A stretch of 22,362 nucleotides of DNA from Deltaproteobacteria bacterium. Lineage in GTDB: Bacteria > UBA10199 > SPLOWO2-01-44-7. This document shows, in pieces, positions 12,664-21,634 of the stretch; position 1 is the stretch's first letter; each line of letters starts with the position of its first letter. A model generated the notes under the pieces. That model saw only the letters and a program-made list of their open reading frames with translations. It was not told where the DNA came from and ran no database searches. The translations under genes were made by a program, and so were the position numbers. The stretch is from positions 1-22,362 of the forward strand of contig JAUYJH010000141.1 of the NCBI GenBank assembly GCA_030688705.1. The letters run 5' to 3'.

Positions 12664-14847
12664 TTATTGTATATGTCTGATTTTGTTATTCTGGCTGTCG
12701 CCAATATAAAGAACGGTTCCCAGCGGGTTCAGGGCAATGTCAGACGGTTCGTTAAAATTATTTCCACCTGTGGCATTGGAATCACCGGCAATACCCGAGC
12801 CAGCAAGGGTCGTCACGGCAAGGGTCGATAAAACAATTTTACGAATAGCGCTGTTATCCACCTCCGAAACATACAGAACAGAACCGGTCGGGTCGAGCGC
12901 AATCCCGTGTGGACTGCCGAGTTTGGCATCGGTCCCCGTTCCATTCGCGAATTCCGAAATTCCCGCCGTACCGGCAATCGTGGTGACGGCTCCCGTCGCA
13001 ATGACAATTTTCCGGATTGTACTGTTACCCCTGTCGGTAACATAAAGCACGGAATCGGTCGCATCGATAACAATTCCCACGGGGAGATTAAAACGGGCAT
13101 TAGAACCTGTTCCATCCGCCGTTCCTGCATTTCCGGCGGAACCGGCAAACGTGGTAACGGCATTGTTGTCAGCCAAGACCAACTTGCGGATTGTGTGATT
13201 AGAGGTATCGGTAATATAAATGCCGCTGTCCCCGCCTCTGCCGCTGGTAATGCCAATCGGGCTATCAAAACGTGCGTCTGTCCCCTCCCCATCCGCCGTA
13301 CCGCTGCCGCTGCTGACATCTCCCGCCAAAGAGGTTACCGCGTCTGTGGCGATGACCAGCCTGCGAATATTGTTGGAACCATTATCCACGATGAGAATAG
13401 CCGCGCCACTCGCCTCGACCGCACAGGCTTGGGGAGAGTTAAACCGCGCCGCGTTTCCTGTTCCATCCACCCTTCCGGCGTTTCCGGCCAAACCGGCAAT
13501 GGTGGAAACAACAGCACCGGGTACCGTAATCTCGCGGATGATGTGGTTTTGATTATCGGCCACATACAACCTGGCCCCATCGGGGCTGATGCAGACCCCA
13601 TCGGGGGTCGAAAAGCGGGCATCCTCCCCTGTGCCATCGGTGGAGTCGTTCGTCGTTGTTCCTTCATCAGGGCCCGCGCTGATGCTGACATTCCCCCCCA
13701 GTGAAACGGGCTCCGGACTGATGCATGTGCCAGAAAGGATACACGTTCCACCCGCGGAACAATCTTCATTGCTAAAACATTCGTTGCTCGAACCGTCGGA
13801 ACAGCTGGCCGGCGCCGAACGGCAATATCCGGAATCACAACCGGTATCCGAGGTGCAGGCATTGCCGTTGGAAACCAGGCTGGCGGCCGAAGAGCCGGTG
13901 TTGCCACTGAAATCAAATTTTGCAAAGCCGTTGTTGGGGACCGCGTCTGAAGTAGCACCCTCAACGCAAACGGCACACCACCCCCCCTGCTGGTTGCTGT
14001 CGATTTTTTCCTTCATGTGTGTTGTTGAAATCCGGCATCGGGCGATACTCTTGCTGTCACTGGTGGTCTGCCAGGAACCGACCCCCCGGGTGATGCGCGT
14101 ATCGCCGGAATCAAAAAGTTCGCAGAGAGGATTGAGAAGCCCCCCGGAAATTTTGAAATAACGGTCTTTTTTAAGCCCGCATGTTTTCCCGTCTGTCCGG
14201 ACACTGTCGACCTTGCCGTCAGTTCCAGACGCCGCGGTGGCATTGAAATCGATGTAACAATTGACCGCGCTTTTCTGCGTATCAGACAGGTTACTGGCAA
14301 AAGTGATATCAAAGCGGGTATCCACCGAATTGGGTTGATGGAACCGGACAAAGTGGATGTCTTGCCCCGCGTCCCCTGTCCCATCCGAGCCCAAGTTCAA
14401 AAATTTTCCCGTGATGGAGACGGAGGAATTGTTTCCAATTTCGACACCGGTGGTCTCTCCCGTGAACCCGATTGGGATATTGCTGGAAGTCTCTGATTGA
14501 TCGTGACAGGCAACTGCGATGGAGCGACCGGAGCCGTAGGGGACTTCTATACCGCTAAAACTGACACTCGCCGCGCCCGATGCAACCGTGGCCGTCTGCG
14601 ATATGGTGCTGATATCGGAAGCGCTGATGGTCAGCGTGCAGAGATCCACCACAGAAGCGCTCACCTCTTTTGAAATGGCAGAATTAAAAGCCACCGCTTT
14701 GGAGGTGCCAGAAGCATTTGGGTTGGGGTTCTCCACCACGATGCTAAAACCACTTCCCTGCGCAGAGCTCCCCCCGCCGCCTGTCACACCACCACATCCG
14801 GCAAGCAAAAAAACACCCGCGATTATAAAAATCCATTTTGATTTCAT
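12664..14847 (-). CDS. NHL-repeat beta-propeller lipoprotein with cysteine-rich segment
   Basis: The protein (727 residues) has a clear lipoprotein signal, MKSKWIFIIAGVFLLAGC, with lipidated Cys18 and a Gly/Ser-rich tether. An N-terminal region of about 330 residues is unrecognised. A cysteine-rich stretch (CDSGYC, CFSNEDC, CILSGTC) follows, resembling the disulphide-rich spacers of myxobacterial-type surface proteins. The last 300 residues are six NHL repeats of about 57 residues (DGTG.xARF..P.GI, LYVTDxxNSTIRK, VTTIAG), enough for one six-bladed propeller. It is probably an outer-membrane surface protein that binds a protein or carbohydrate; the ligand is unknown. ATG 14847 is chosen for the signal peptide over an in-frame ATG at 14928; no strong ribosome site is visible. 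Confidence 0.9.
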   Translation of the reverse strand: MKSKWIFIIAGVFLLAGCGGVTGGGGSSAQGSGFSIVVENPNPNASGTSKAVAFNSAISKEVSASVVDLCTLTISASDISTISQTATVASGAASVSFSGIEVPYGSGRSIAVACHDQSETSSNIPIGFTGETTGVEIGNNSSVSITGKFLNLGSDGTGDAGQDIHFVRFHQPNSVDTRFDITFASNLSDTQKSAVNCYIDFNATAASGTDGKVDSVRTDGKTCGLKKDRYFKISGGLLNPLCELFDSGDTRITRGVGSWQTTSDSKSIARCRISTTHMKEKIDSNQQGGWCAVCVEGATSDAVPNNGFAKFDFSGNTGSSAASLVSNGNACTSDTGCDSGYCRSAPASCSDGSSNECFSNEDCSAGGTCILSGTCISPEPVSLGGNVSISAGPDEGTTTNDSTDGTGEDARFSTPDGVCISPDGARLYVADNQNHIIREITVPGAVVSTIAGLAGNAGRVDGTGNAARFNSPQACAVEASGAAILIVDNGSNNIRRLVIATDAVTSLAGDVSSGSGTADGEGTDARFDSPIGITSGRGGDSGIYITDTSNHTIRKLVLADNNAVTTFAGSAGNAGTADGTGSNARFNLPVGIVIDATDSVLYVTDRGNSTIRKIVIATGAVTTIAGTAGISEFANGTGTDAKLGSPHGIALDPTGSVLYVSEVDNSAIRKIVLSTLAVTTLAGSGIAGDSNATGGNNFNEPSDIALNPLGTVLYIGDSQNNKIRHIQ

Positions 14848-14992
14848 ACAGTTTTGCCCAAAAGACCCCGATCCCTCCGTTATTCTAACCTTAAAAGCGG
14901 TATCGTTATAATGGGTCAAAAAAACCATGGACAGATAACGTAAAAATCCCTAGAAGCAACTTTTTCGCGCAGGATCCGAAGAAAGGTTTGAG

Positions 14993-17149
14993 ATGATCAT
15001 AATCGTTCAAAACCCATTTTTGGCTCAATTAAGTTTGATGCCAACAGCTGCAGAAGCAGCTGGACTTCTGGAGACGGTTTCAAAAGAGGGTATCACTGCG
15101 GCATCCCAAATAGCCGGCGAAGATTTGAAAGTGATTGGCTCTCTACCCCCCGCAAAATGGACAAATTTGGCGCGGCGTTTTCGAAAAATACCTCTAAACA
15201 TTCAGAGAGAGGGTCCCGTTCTAAGACGGCTTATCGATACCCCCTCTCATAAAAAATCCCCCTGGATCGCCCGCGCCGTGGAGCTTCAAAAATTTGGAAT
15301 TCCCAATCCGATCGATGTCGCCCAAATGGAAGAAAGGCTCGGTTTGAAAATCGACTTGCATCCCCAATCAAAAATCAATCCTCTACTGCAAGCGAAACAT
15401 CTTCAAATTATTGCGCGCGCCGCGGATCTTCAAATTGCAGGATTTCCCAATGCATTGGAGGTAGCATTGTTGGAAAGCCAATGGGGCTTCAAACTTGATT
15501 TCAGTGCCGAAGCAGTTGCAAGGCGGGCCGAAGAACTGGCCAAAAATTTTGAAGTTTTTACCCTCCCCGTTCCCACCGCTTTTTGGCATCTTCCGGAACG
15601 CCAGCGGAAAGCGTTGGTGCTGATCGGCCAGGCCATCGCTCTGCTTGATGTCCCCTTCCGCCTGCAAAACAATCCCGAAGGAGAAATTTTTGAAGAACTG
15701 GTGATGCAGACCCCGGCGCTGGAACCGCTCCGAGTTTTCTACCGGCGTTTTGGGGGTTCTTACAATTTTCAAAATCCCGATCCCTTGGGGCAATTTCACA
15801 GTTTTCTGCCAGGAATGGAAAAAATTGTGCGCGCCCCTGGCGGCGGGATGTACCCCATTGAAATAAAATCACAGGATGATTTCCGCCAGCATGTCCCGGA
15901 AGGTTCCACCATGGATAAGGAAATGCGGACGATGTTCCGGTTTGATGATGCGGGCCATCTTGTCGCCATCCCCTATTCGGAATATTTCAAAAAATGGCTT
16001 GCCCCGGCGGCCGATCTTTTGGAAGAAGCGGCCGCGTTATTGGAAAATGATCTGCCCGATACCGCGCGTTATCTCAAGACGGCGGCCAACGCGTTCCGCA
16101 CCAACGATTTCTCCAGTGCTGATCGGGCGTGGGTGAAAGACCTGACCAAAGGCCCTTTAGACATGGTGATCGGCGCGGTGGAACAATACGGCGACAAGGT
16201 GCGCGGGTTCATGGCAAGCCTGACAGGGGCGATTCAGATCCGGGATCCAAAAAGTGAAGGACAGCTGGAAGTCTTTAAACAAGCGTTTGGAGGTTTTGAG
16301 GCGGCTCTCCCCGTGGGGGAACCCTACAGAAAACCGGTGGATCAGAGAACACCTCCCCCCCTTTCCGCGGTTGAAAACCTGATGGCGGGGGGCGATCTGC
16401 TGGGGGGAGAAATTCTGGCCAGGGCCTACAACCAGCCGAATGATTCGGAAGTCCGGACCGACACGGGGCTTAGGATTGTAGTGATGCAAAATATCGGCGA
16501 CACACGCGACGACAAAAACAGGTTCAGCCAAGCACTGGTCCGACTTGCTTTTGACGAAAAACAGCGCACCTTGGTTACGGCGGCAGGTGCCCGTACTTTT
16601 GTCGTTTTGCACGAATTATCCCACGGCCACGGCACCGAATACGTTGTGGGCCAACCAGAGGTGGAGGCTTTGAAATCCATCGGCAGTGATTTGCGCACCA
16701 CTTTTGAGGAATTAAAGGCCGATATTGTCGGATTGTTCGACGCGCAAACGGCGCTGACGCAAAAATTAATCTCCGAACAATTGTTCAAAGAAATTTATGT
16801 CACCTATATCGCCCGCTGTCTCGGCGTCATTTTGAGCCTCGGCACCCAAGAGGCGCACGCCAAAGGGGCTTTGGTGGCGCTCAATTACTTTCTGGAGCAA
16901 GGCGCCATCACCATCGACCCCGAAACCGGCAAAACAAAAGTCGATCTCGAAAAAATGTGTTTCACGGTTCAGGAATTCTGCCGGCTTCTTTTGACGATCA
17001 AGGGAGATGGAGACAGAGCCCAAGCGGTCGGTCTCTACGAAAAACAGGGCAAAACAGTTCCCCAAGGATTTGAAATACTGGCTCAACAACTGACAGGTCT
17101 TCCCAAAAATATTATCGTTCAATACGCATTCGCAGACTTACTCCCTTAG
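14993..17149 (+). CDS. M49-like (dipeptidyl-peptidase III family) zinc metallopeptidase with duplicated N-terminal region
   Basis: The protein (718 residues) carries the metal site VVLHELSHGHG, with His540, Glu541 and His544. Twenty-seven residues downstream is EELKAD at 572-577. This pair corresponds to the zinc motif and the EExxAD motif of peptidase family M49, which removes dipeptides from peptide N-termini. Classical M49 has HExxGH, whereas this one has the HExxH spacing I associate with the diverged bacterial branch. The first 175 residues are an extra part containing two similar units of about 47 residues (ARAVELQKFGIPNPIDVAQM and ARAADLQIAGFPNALEVALL). No convincing signal peptide is seen, so it is probably cytoplasmic. 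The ATG follows AGAAAGG at a good distance. It lies 53 bp before the efflux gene tolC on the same strand, but a functional link is unproven. Confidence 0.8.
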   Translation: MIIIVQNPFLAQLSLMPTAAEAAGLLETVSKEGITAASQIAGEDLKVIGSLPPAKWTNLARRFRKIPLNIQREGPVLRRLIDTPSHKKSPWIARAVELQKFGIPNPIDVAQMEERLGLKIDLHPQSKINPLLQAKHLQIIARAADLQIAGFPNALEVALLESQWGFKLDFSAEAVARRAEELAKNFEVFTLPVPTAFWHLPERQRKALVLIGQAIALLDVPFRLQNNPEGEIFEELVMQTPALEPLRVFYRRFGGSYNFQNPDPLGQFHSFLPGMEKIVRAPGGGMYPIEIKSQDDFRQHVPEGSTMDKEMRTMFRFDDAGHLVAIPYSEYFKKWLAPAADLLEEAAALLENDLPDTARYLKTAANAFRTNDFSSADRAWVKDLTKGPLDMVIGAVEQYGDKVRGFMASLTGAIQIRDPKSEGQLEVFKQAFGGFEAALPVGEPYRKPVDQRTPPPLSAVENLMAGGDLLGGEILARAYNQPNDSEVRTDTGLRIVVMQNIGDTRDDKNRFSQALVRLAFDEKQRTLVTAAGARTFVVLHELSHGHGTEYVVGQPEVEALKSIGSDLRTTFEELKADIVGLFDAQTALTQKLISEQLFKEIYVTYIARCLGVILSLGTQEAHAKGALVALNYFLEQGAITIDPETGKTKVDLEKMCFTVQEFCRLLLTIKGDGDRAQAVGLYEKQGKTVPQGFEILAQQLTGLPKNIIVQYAFADLLP

Positions 17150-17157
17150 TTGACTAA

Positions 17158-17186
17158 CGGACCCCTCCTTTGTAAGGGAAGGTTGG
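17158..17186. repeat. Possible short C/G-block repeat upstream of tolC
   Basis: The 53-bp gap before tolC holds CCCCTCCTTTGTAAGGG followed by AAGGTTGGGGGAG, a weak dyad. Its purine-rich end may act as the ribosome site of tolC, although it sits rather far from the ATG. I cannot confirm copies elsewhere in the window. Confidence 0.35.
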
Positions 17187-17202
17187 GGGAGAATGCGCCG
17201 GC

Positions 17203-18468
17203 ATGAAATCGTGTATATTTTTATTTTTGGTCATCGGTCTTCAGTCTTCTGTCTTCGGTCAAACACCATTAACCCTTCGCGATTGCTTTGACAAAGCCCT
17301 GGAAATCAGCGAGCGGGTGGCGATCAGCGAGGCGGAAATCGGGGTGATGGAGAAAAAATACGCGCAGGCGATCGGCGCCATTCTTCCAAGCGTCCATTTT
17401 ATAGCATCCGAATTTTTACAGGACGATTCCTCTACCGCGCTCGGAGCTGGGGATGTCGGCACCACCCTCACCCGTTTTTCAACCCCCACCGTCAAATTCA
17501 ACGCCAAACAGCCGATCTTCAACGGCCTTCGCGAATATTTCGCCCTCTCGGTCACCAAGGCCCAAAAGCGCCAAAGCCGGGCCCAATATGAAGATGCCAA
17601 AAGAAATCTGTTTCTCGACGTGGCCGGCTCTTTCTACACCGTTGTCCAGCTGGAAGAAGATTTGAAAATTTTGAAAAATATGGAAGCGACCCTTTTATCC
17701 CGTCTTGCCGAATCGCGCGAGAGGGTCCGTCTTGGAAAAGCCAGAGCCTCCGAGACCATCAACACAGAATCCGATCTGGCCCAACAACAGGCCGCCATCA
17801 GCGAGGTAGAGGGGGCTCTTGCGGCGGCCCGGGAGGTATTGGGCTTTTTTGTCGGTGACGCAAACGCCTCACTCCACGATGATCTTCTGTTCCCCAAAGA
17901 ACCGAAAGAAGAGGACTATTTTTTAAAAACTGAAATACAGCGCCCTGACATTATCGCCGCCGAAGAGGGATTAAAAGCCTCCAAGGCCATGCTGAAAATA
18001 GAAAAGGGATATTACCTCCCCACTATCAACGCCGAGGCCAACTATTATAACTACCGCGTCGGCTTTCAGGAGCCGATCAAATGGGACGCCCTCTTCACCC
18101 TCGATTTTTCGATTTTTGAGGGGGGAAGAACCAGGGCAAAAGTGCAGGAGGCCAAAATCGTTTCGAAACAATCGGCTTTAACTCTGCGAGAGACCCGCCG
18201 CACGGCCGAGATGGAAATCAAAAAGGCGTGGCAGGATTTTACCTCGGGTCTCAAAAGAACCGAGGCCCTCCGCTTGGCGGGCGACAAGGGGCGGGAAAAT
18301 TACACCGCCTCGGAAAAAGACTATCGGCTGGGACTCATCAACAATATTGAACTGCTGGAGGTCTTGAGAAATTTTCAGAATGTGGAAAGAACCTTGAGCC
18401 GAACCTCGTTGCAGACAAAGCTCAACTATCTTAATTTGGAAGTGAAAGCCGGCAAACCGCTGCCGTAA
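17203..18468 (+). CDS. TolC-family outer-membrane efflux protein
   Basis: The protein (421 residues) starts with a signal peptide (MKSCIFLFLVIGLQSSVFGQ, probable cleavage before the final Gln). It has the two-fold repeated OEP layout: an N-terminal half with LTLRDCFDKALEIS, long coiled-coil helices and PSVHFIASEF, and a C-terminal half with RPDIIAAEEGLKASKAM, YYLPTINAEANYYNYR, SIFEGGRTRAKVQEA and the closing helices. Such proteins form the trimeric channel through which an RND or ABC pump exports substrates across the outer membrane. The RND pump gene begins 102 bp downstream on the same strand, so the two probably work together. Codons for the end of the signal peptide are a five-heptad repeat. 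Confidence 0.93.
   Translation: MKSCIFLFLVIGLQSSVFGQTPLTLRDCFDKALEISERVAISEAEIGVMEKKYAQAIGAILPSVHFIASEFLQDDSSTALGAGDVGTTLTRFSTPTVKFNAKQPIFNGLREYFALSVTKAQKRQSRAQYEDAKRNLFLDVAGSFYTVVQLEEDLKILKNMEATLLSRLAESRERVRLGKARASETINTESDLAQQQAAISEVEGALAAAREVLGFFVGDANASLHDDLLFPKEPKEEDYFLKTEIQRPDIIAAEEGLKASKAMLKIEKGYYLPTINAEANYYNYRVGFQEPIKWDALFTLDFSIFEGGRTRAKVQEAKIVSKQSALTLRETRRTAEMEIKKAWQDFTSGLKRTEALRLAGDKGRENYTASEKDYRLGLINNIELLEVLRNFQNVERTLSRTSLQTKLNYLNLEVKAGKPLP
17230..17264. repeat. Five-unit heptad array (GTCTTCN type) in the tolC signal-peptide region
   Basis: Units GTCATCG, GTCTTCA, GTCTTCT and GTCTTCG with a diverged fifth unit GTCAAAC. They encode the stretch GLQSSVFGQT that spans the c-region and probable signal-peptidase cleavage site. 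Confidence 0.8.
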
Positions 18469-18476
18469 GACGATGT

Positions 18477-18554
18477 GTCATCGCGAGCCCCGCAAAGCGG
18501 GGCGTGGCGATCTCCCTGTTAGATTGCTTCGCCACTAAAGTGGCTCGCAATGAC
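18477..18554. repeat. 78-bp palindromic repeat between tolC and the RND pump gene
   Basis: The outer arms GTCATCGCGAGC and GCTCGCAATGAC enclose the hairpins CCCCGC-AAA-GCGGGG and GCCAC-TAAA-GTGGC. It is unlike the GTCATTCTGAGC family at 2667 and 5726 in its inner sequence, though the outer TCAT/ATGA ends are similar. It fills most of the intergenic gap. Confidence 0.85.
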
Positions 18555-18570
18555 AAAGTGAAGCAAAAAT

Positions 18571-21500
18571 ATGAATCTTTCCGAGATCTCCATACGCCAC
18601 CCCGTTTTCGCCTGGATGCTGATGGCGGGGCTCATTCTTTTCGGCACGATCAGTTTTTTCCGCATGGGGGTCTCTGAAATGCCCGATGTCGATTTTCCGG
18701 TGGTTTCGATCCACGCCACATTGGAGGGGGCGGCGCCCGAGGTGATGGAAAGCGATGTGGTCGATGTGCTGGAAGACGCCATCACCGGCGTGCAGGGGAT
18801 TCGCAGCATCTCTTCATCGGCGCGCCAGGGGTTCGCGACCGTCAGCGTGGAGTTTGAACTCGACAAAAATATAGACGTTGCCGTGCAGGAGATCGATTCC
18901 AAAATTGCGCAGGCGGCCAGAAAACTTCCCAATGACATGGACCCTGCCACCGTCTCCAAAACAAACCCCGAAGACCAGCCGATTATGTGGATTTCCCTTT
19001 CGGGCGACAAACCCCTCCCCTTTCTGATGCAATACACAAGGGACCACCTGAAAGACAAATTCCAGACCCTCTCCGGCGTGGGAGACATTTTTCTGGGGGG
19101 GTTCATCGATCCCAATTTGCGGGTCTGGGTCGATGAAAAGAAACTGGAAAAATATGAATTGTCGGTTCAGGACGTGATCACCGCCATTGAGGAAGAGCAT
19201 GTCGAGCTTCCCGCGGGGCGCATTGAGACGAAAGAAACGGAGCTCAACGTGCGCGCCATGGGGGAGGCCTTAACCCCCGAAGAATTCGGGAATATCGTGA
19301 TCCCCAAACGGGGGGGGAGCCCTATTTACCGGCCCATTTATCTTAAAGATGTCGCCCGCGTTGAAGAGGGGCTCGATGATGTCCGCCGCATTTCCAGAAC
19401 CAACGGCAGACCGGCTGTGGGCCTGGGGATCCGCAAACAACGCGGCTCCAACGCGGTGGAGGTGGCAAACCGGGTCAAAGAGCGGATGCAAGAGGTCCAA
19501 AAACTCCTTCCGGAGGGGCTAACCTTAAATGTCAATTTCGATTCCACCCGTTTCATCAAAGACTCGGTGAACGAACTGAAATTTTCCCTTTTTCTCGCGG
19601 CCCTTTTGACCTCCATCGTCTGCTGGCTTTTTTTGGGATCATGGAGCTCCACGGTCAATGTGCTGATGGCCATCCCGACTTCCATCGTGGGGACCTTCAT
19701 CGCCCTTTTCTTTTTGGGCTATACCCTCAACACCTTCACTTTTCTGGGGCTGATACTGGCGATCGGCATCGTGGTGGATGATTCGATCATGGTTTTGGAA
19801 AATATTTTCCGCCATCAGGAAGAGGGTGAAAACAAATTTTCCGCCGCGCTCAAAGGTTCCAAGCAGATCACCTTTGCCGCCGTCGCGGCCACCCTTTCCG
19901 TGGTGGCCATTTTCATCCCGGTCGCCTTCATGACCGGGGTGATCGGAAAATTTTTTCTCCAGTTCGGCATCACCATGTCGGTGGCTGTCCTGCTTTCACT
20001 CTTGGAAGCCCTGACTTTGACCCCGATGCGCTGTTCACGATTTGTCGAAGCCAGGGCCAGAACCGGCCGCGTCGGGCGGGTATCCGATGCCCTATTCAAA
20101 GATTTGGCCCTGCTCTACCACCGCTGGCTTAAAATTTGCTTGAACAACCGCTGGAAAGTGATCACGGCCGCGGCCGGTATTTTTCTGGTCTCCATGATCT
20201 TTTTCGCTTTTTTGAGAAAAGAGTTTGTCCCCGCGCAAGACCAGAGCCTGTTTTTGATCTCTTTTAAAACGCCGGTCGGCTCCTCCATCCATTTTACTTC
20301 GGACAAGGCGAAACGGATCGAAAATTTTCTTTCCAAAAGGCCCGAGGTCCTGCGCTATTTTGTGGCGGTCGGCGGCTTTGGCGGCGGCGAGGTCAATCAG
20401 GGAAGGGCCTTCATCACCCTTAAACAGCCGGACGAGAGAAAATTGACCCAGCAGGAATTTATGGCGGTCTGCCGCAAAGCTTTCAGTAAAATCCCCGATC
20501 TTAAGGCCTCTTTGATGGATCTCTCCACCCGCGGCTTCACGGCGAAAAGAGGTTACCCCGTTGAATTCACTGTTCGAGGGCCTAATTGGGAAAAATTGGC
20601 CGAATATGCAGAGGCCATAGAGGCCGCCATGGAAAAAGAAAAACAATATTTTACCGATGTCGATACCGATTATTTAACCGGCATGCCGGAAGTCCGCATT
20701 ATTCCCGACCGTAAAAAAGCGGCCCAGAGAGGCGTGAGTGTCGAGGCGATCAGCCAGACAATCAACGCCCTGATCGGCGGCACACGGGCGGGAAAATACA
20801 AGCAGAATGGAAGACGGATTGATGTGCGGGTTCGTTTGGTCTCCGAGGCCAGAAACAAGCCGGAGGATATCGGCGAATTATGGGTGAGGAACCAGAACGG
20901 CGAGATGATCCCCATGAAAGAGGTTGTGAAAATAGAACAGGTCCACACTCTGTTGACCATCACGCGTGAAAATCGGGAAAGGGCCATCGAGATTTTTGCC
21001 AACGTGGCGCCCAAGGCTTCGCAGGCAAAGAGTCTGGCTAGGGCGCAAGTGATCGCGGCAGAGATTCTGCCGGAAGGGTATCATATTGTCTTTACCGGCT
21101 CGGCGGAAACTTTCAGGGAATCGTTCCAGAGTCTTTTCTTCGCCCTTTATCTGGGGATTATAGTGGCCTACATGATTTTGGCTTCGCAGTTTAATTCTTT
21201 CCTGCACCCCTTGACTGTTTTGCTCGCCCTTCCCTTCAGCGTTTCGGGGGCGGCCATCGCTTTATTTTTGACCGGCAATTCGCTCAATGTTTTCAGTCTG
21301 ATCGGGCTTATTTTGCTGATGGGGATTGTGAAGAAAAATTCCATCTTGCTGGTCGATTTTACGAATCAACGAAGACGGGATGGGCTCCGTGTCAAAGATG
21401 CTTTGCTTGAGGCGTGCCCTGTCCGCTTGCGCCCCATTTTGATGACCTCCATTGCCACCATCGCCGCGGCAATCCCCCCCGCCTTGGCCTTTGGCCCCGG

Positions 21501-21633
21501 CGCTGAAACGCGCATTCCGATGGCGGTCTCGGTCATCGGCGGTGTTTTCGTTTCCACCCTGCTCACTTTATTTGTCGTCCCCTGCGCGTACAGCCTGCTG
21601 TCTCGGTTGGAAAAACAGAGTTCCCAAATCTGA
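18571..21633 (+). CDS. RND-family (HAE1/AcrB-type) inner-membrane efflux pump
   Basis: The protein (1020 residues) has the full AcrB-like architecture: a first membrane helix after MNLSEISIRHPVFAWML, two large periplasmic porter/docking loops and two sets of helices. The proton-relay residues are present: the adjacent Asp403-Asp404 in GIVVDDSIMVLEN of helix 4, and Lys922 in MGIVKKNSILLVDF of helix 10. It uses proton flow to export drugs, lipids or other amphiphiles as a trimer joined to TolC. Length is close to AcrB. A membrane-fusion (AcrA-type) gene, normally adjacent, is absent from the window. The start ATG has only a weak GTGAAG-like ribosome site, just after a palindromic repeat. Confidence 0.95.
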   Translation: MNLSEISIRHPVFAWMLMAGLILFGTISFFRMGVSEMPDVDFPVVSIHATLEGAAPEVMESDVVDVLEDAITGVQGIRSISSSARQGFATVSVEFELDKNIDVAVQEIDSKIAQAARKLPNDMDPATVSKTNPEDQPIMWISLSGDKPLPFLMQYTRDHLKDKFQTLSGVGDIFLGGFIDPNLRVWVDEKKLEKYELSVQDVITAIEEEHVELPAGRIETKETELNVRAMGEALTPEEFGNIVIPKRGGSPIYRPIYLKDVARVEEGLDDVRRISRTNGRPAVGLGIRKQRGSNAVEVANRVKERMQEVQKLLPEGLTLNVNFDSTRFIKDSVNELKFSLFLAALLTSIVCWLFLGSWSSTVNVLMAIPTSIVGTFIALFFLGYTLNTFTFLGLILAIGIVVDDSIMVLENIFRHQEEGENKFSAALKGSKQITFAAVAATLSVVAIFIPVAFMTGVIGKFFLQFGITMSVAVLLSLLEALTLTPMRCSRFVEARARTGRVGRVSDALFKDLALLYHRWLKICLNNRWKVITAAAGIFLVSMIFFAFLRKEFVPAQDQSLFLISFKTPVGSSIHFTSDKAKRIENFLSKRPEVLRYFVAVGGFGGGEVNQGRAFITLKQPDERKLTQQEFMAVCRKAFSKIPDLKASLMDLSTRGFTAKRGYPVEFTVRGPNWEKLAEYAEAIEAAMEKEKQYFTDVDTDYLTGMPEVRIIPDRKKAAQRGVSVEAISQTINALIGGTRAGKYKQNGRRIDVRVRLVSEARNKPEDIGELWVRNQNGEMIPMKEVVKIEQVHTLLTITRENRERAIEIFANVAPKASQAKSLARAQVIAAEILPEGYHIVFTGSAETFRESFQSLFFALYLGIIVAYMILASQFNSFLHPLTVLLALPFSVSGAAIALFLTGNSLNVFSLIGLILLMGIVKKNSILLVDFTNQRRRDGLRVKDALLEACPVRLRPILMTSIATIAAAIPPALAFGPGAETRIPMAVSVIGGVFVSTLLTLFVVPCAYSLLSRLEKQSSQI

Positions 21634-21634
21634 T

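Noticed and set aside
12907..13704. Plus-strand open frames opposite the NHL-repeat gene, including 12907-13704 and 13589-14161
   Set aside because: They mirror the periodic NHL coding sequence and show no independent motif; the minus frame has a lipobox and six NHL repeats.
14912..14932. A single CCATGGACAG near the NHL gene start resembling a GGACCAT heptad
   Set aside because: Only one partial unit is present, so it is not separable from chance.
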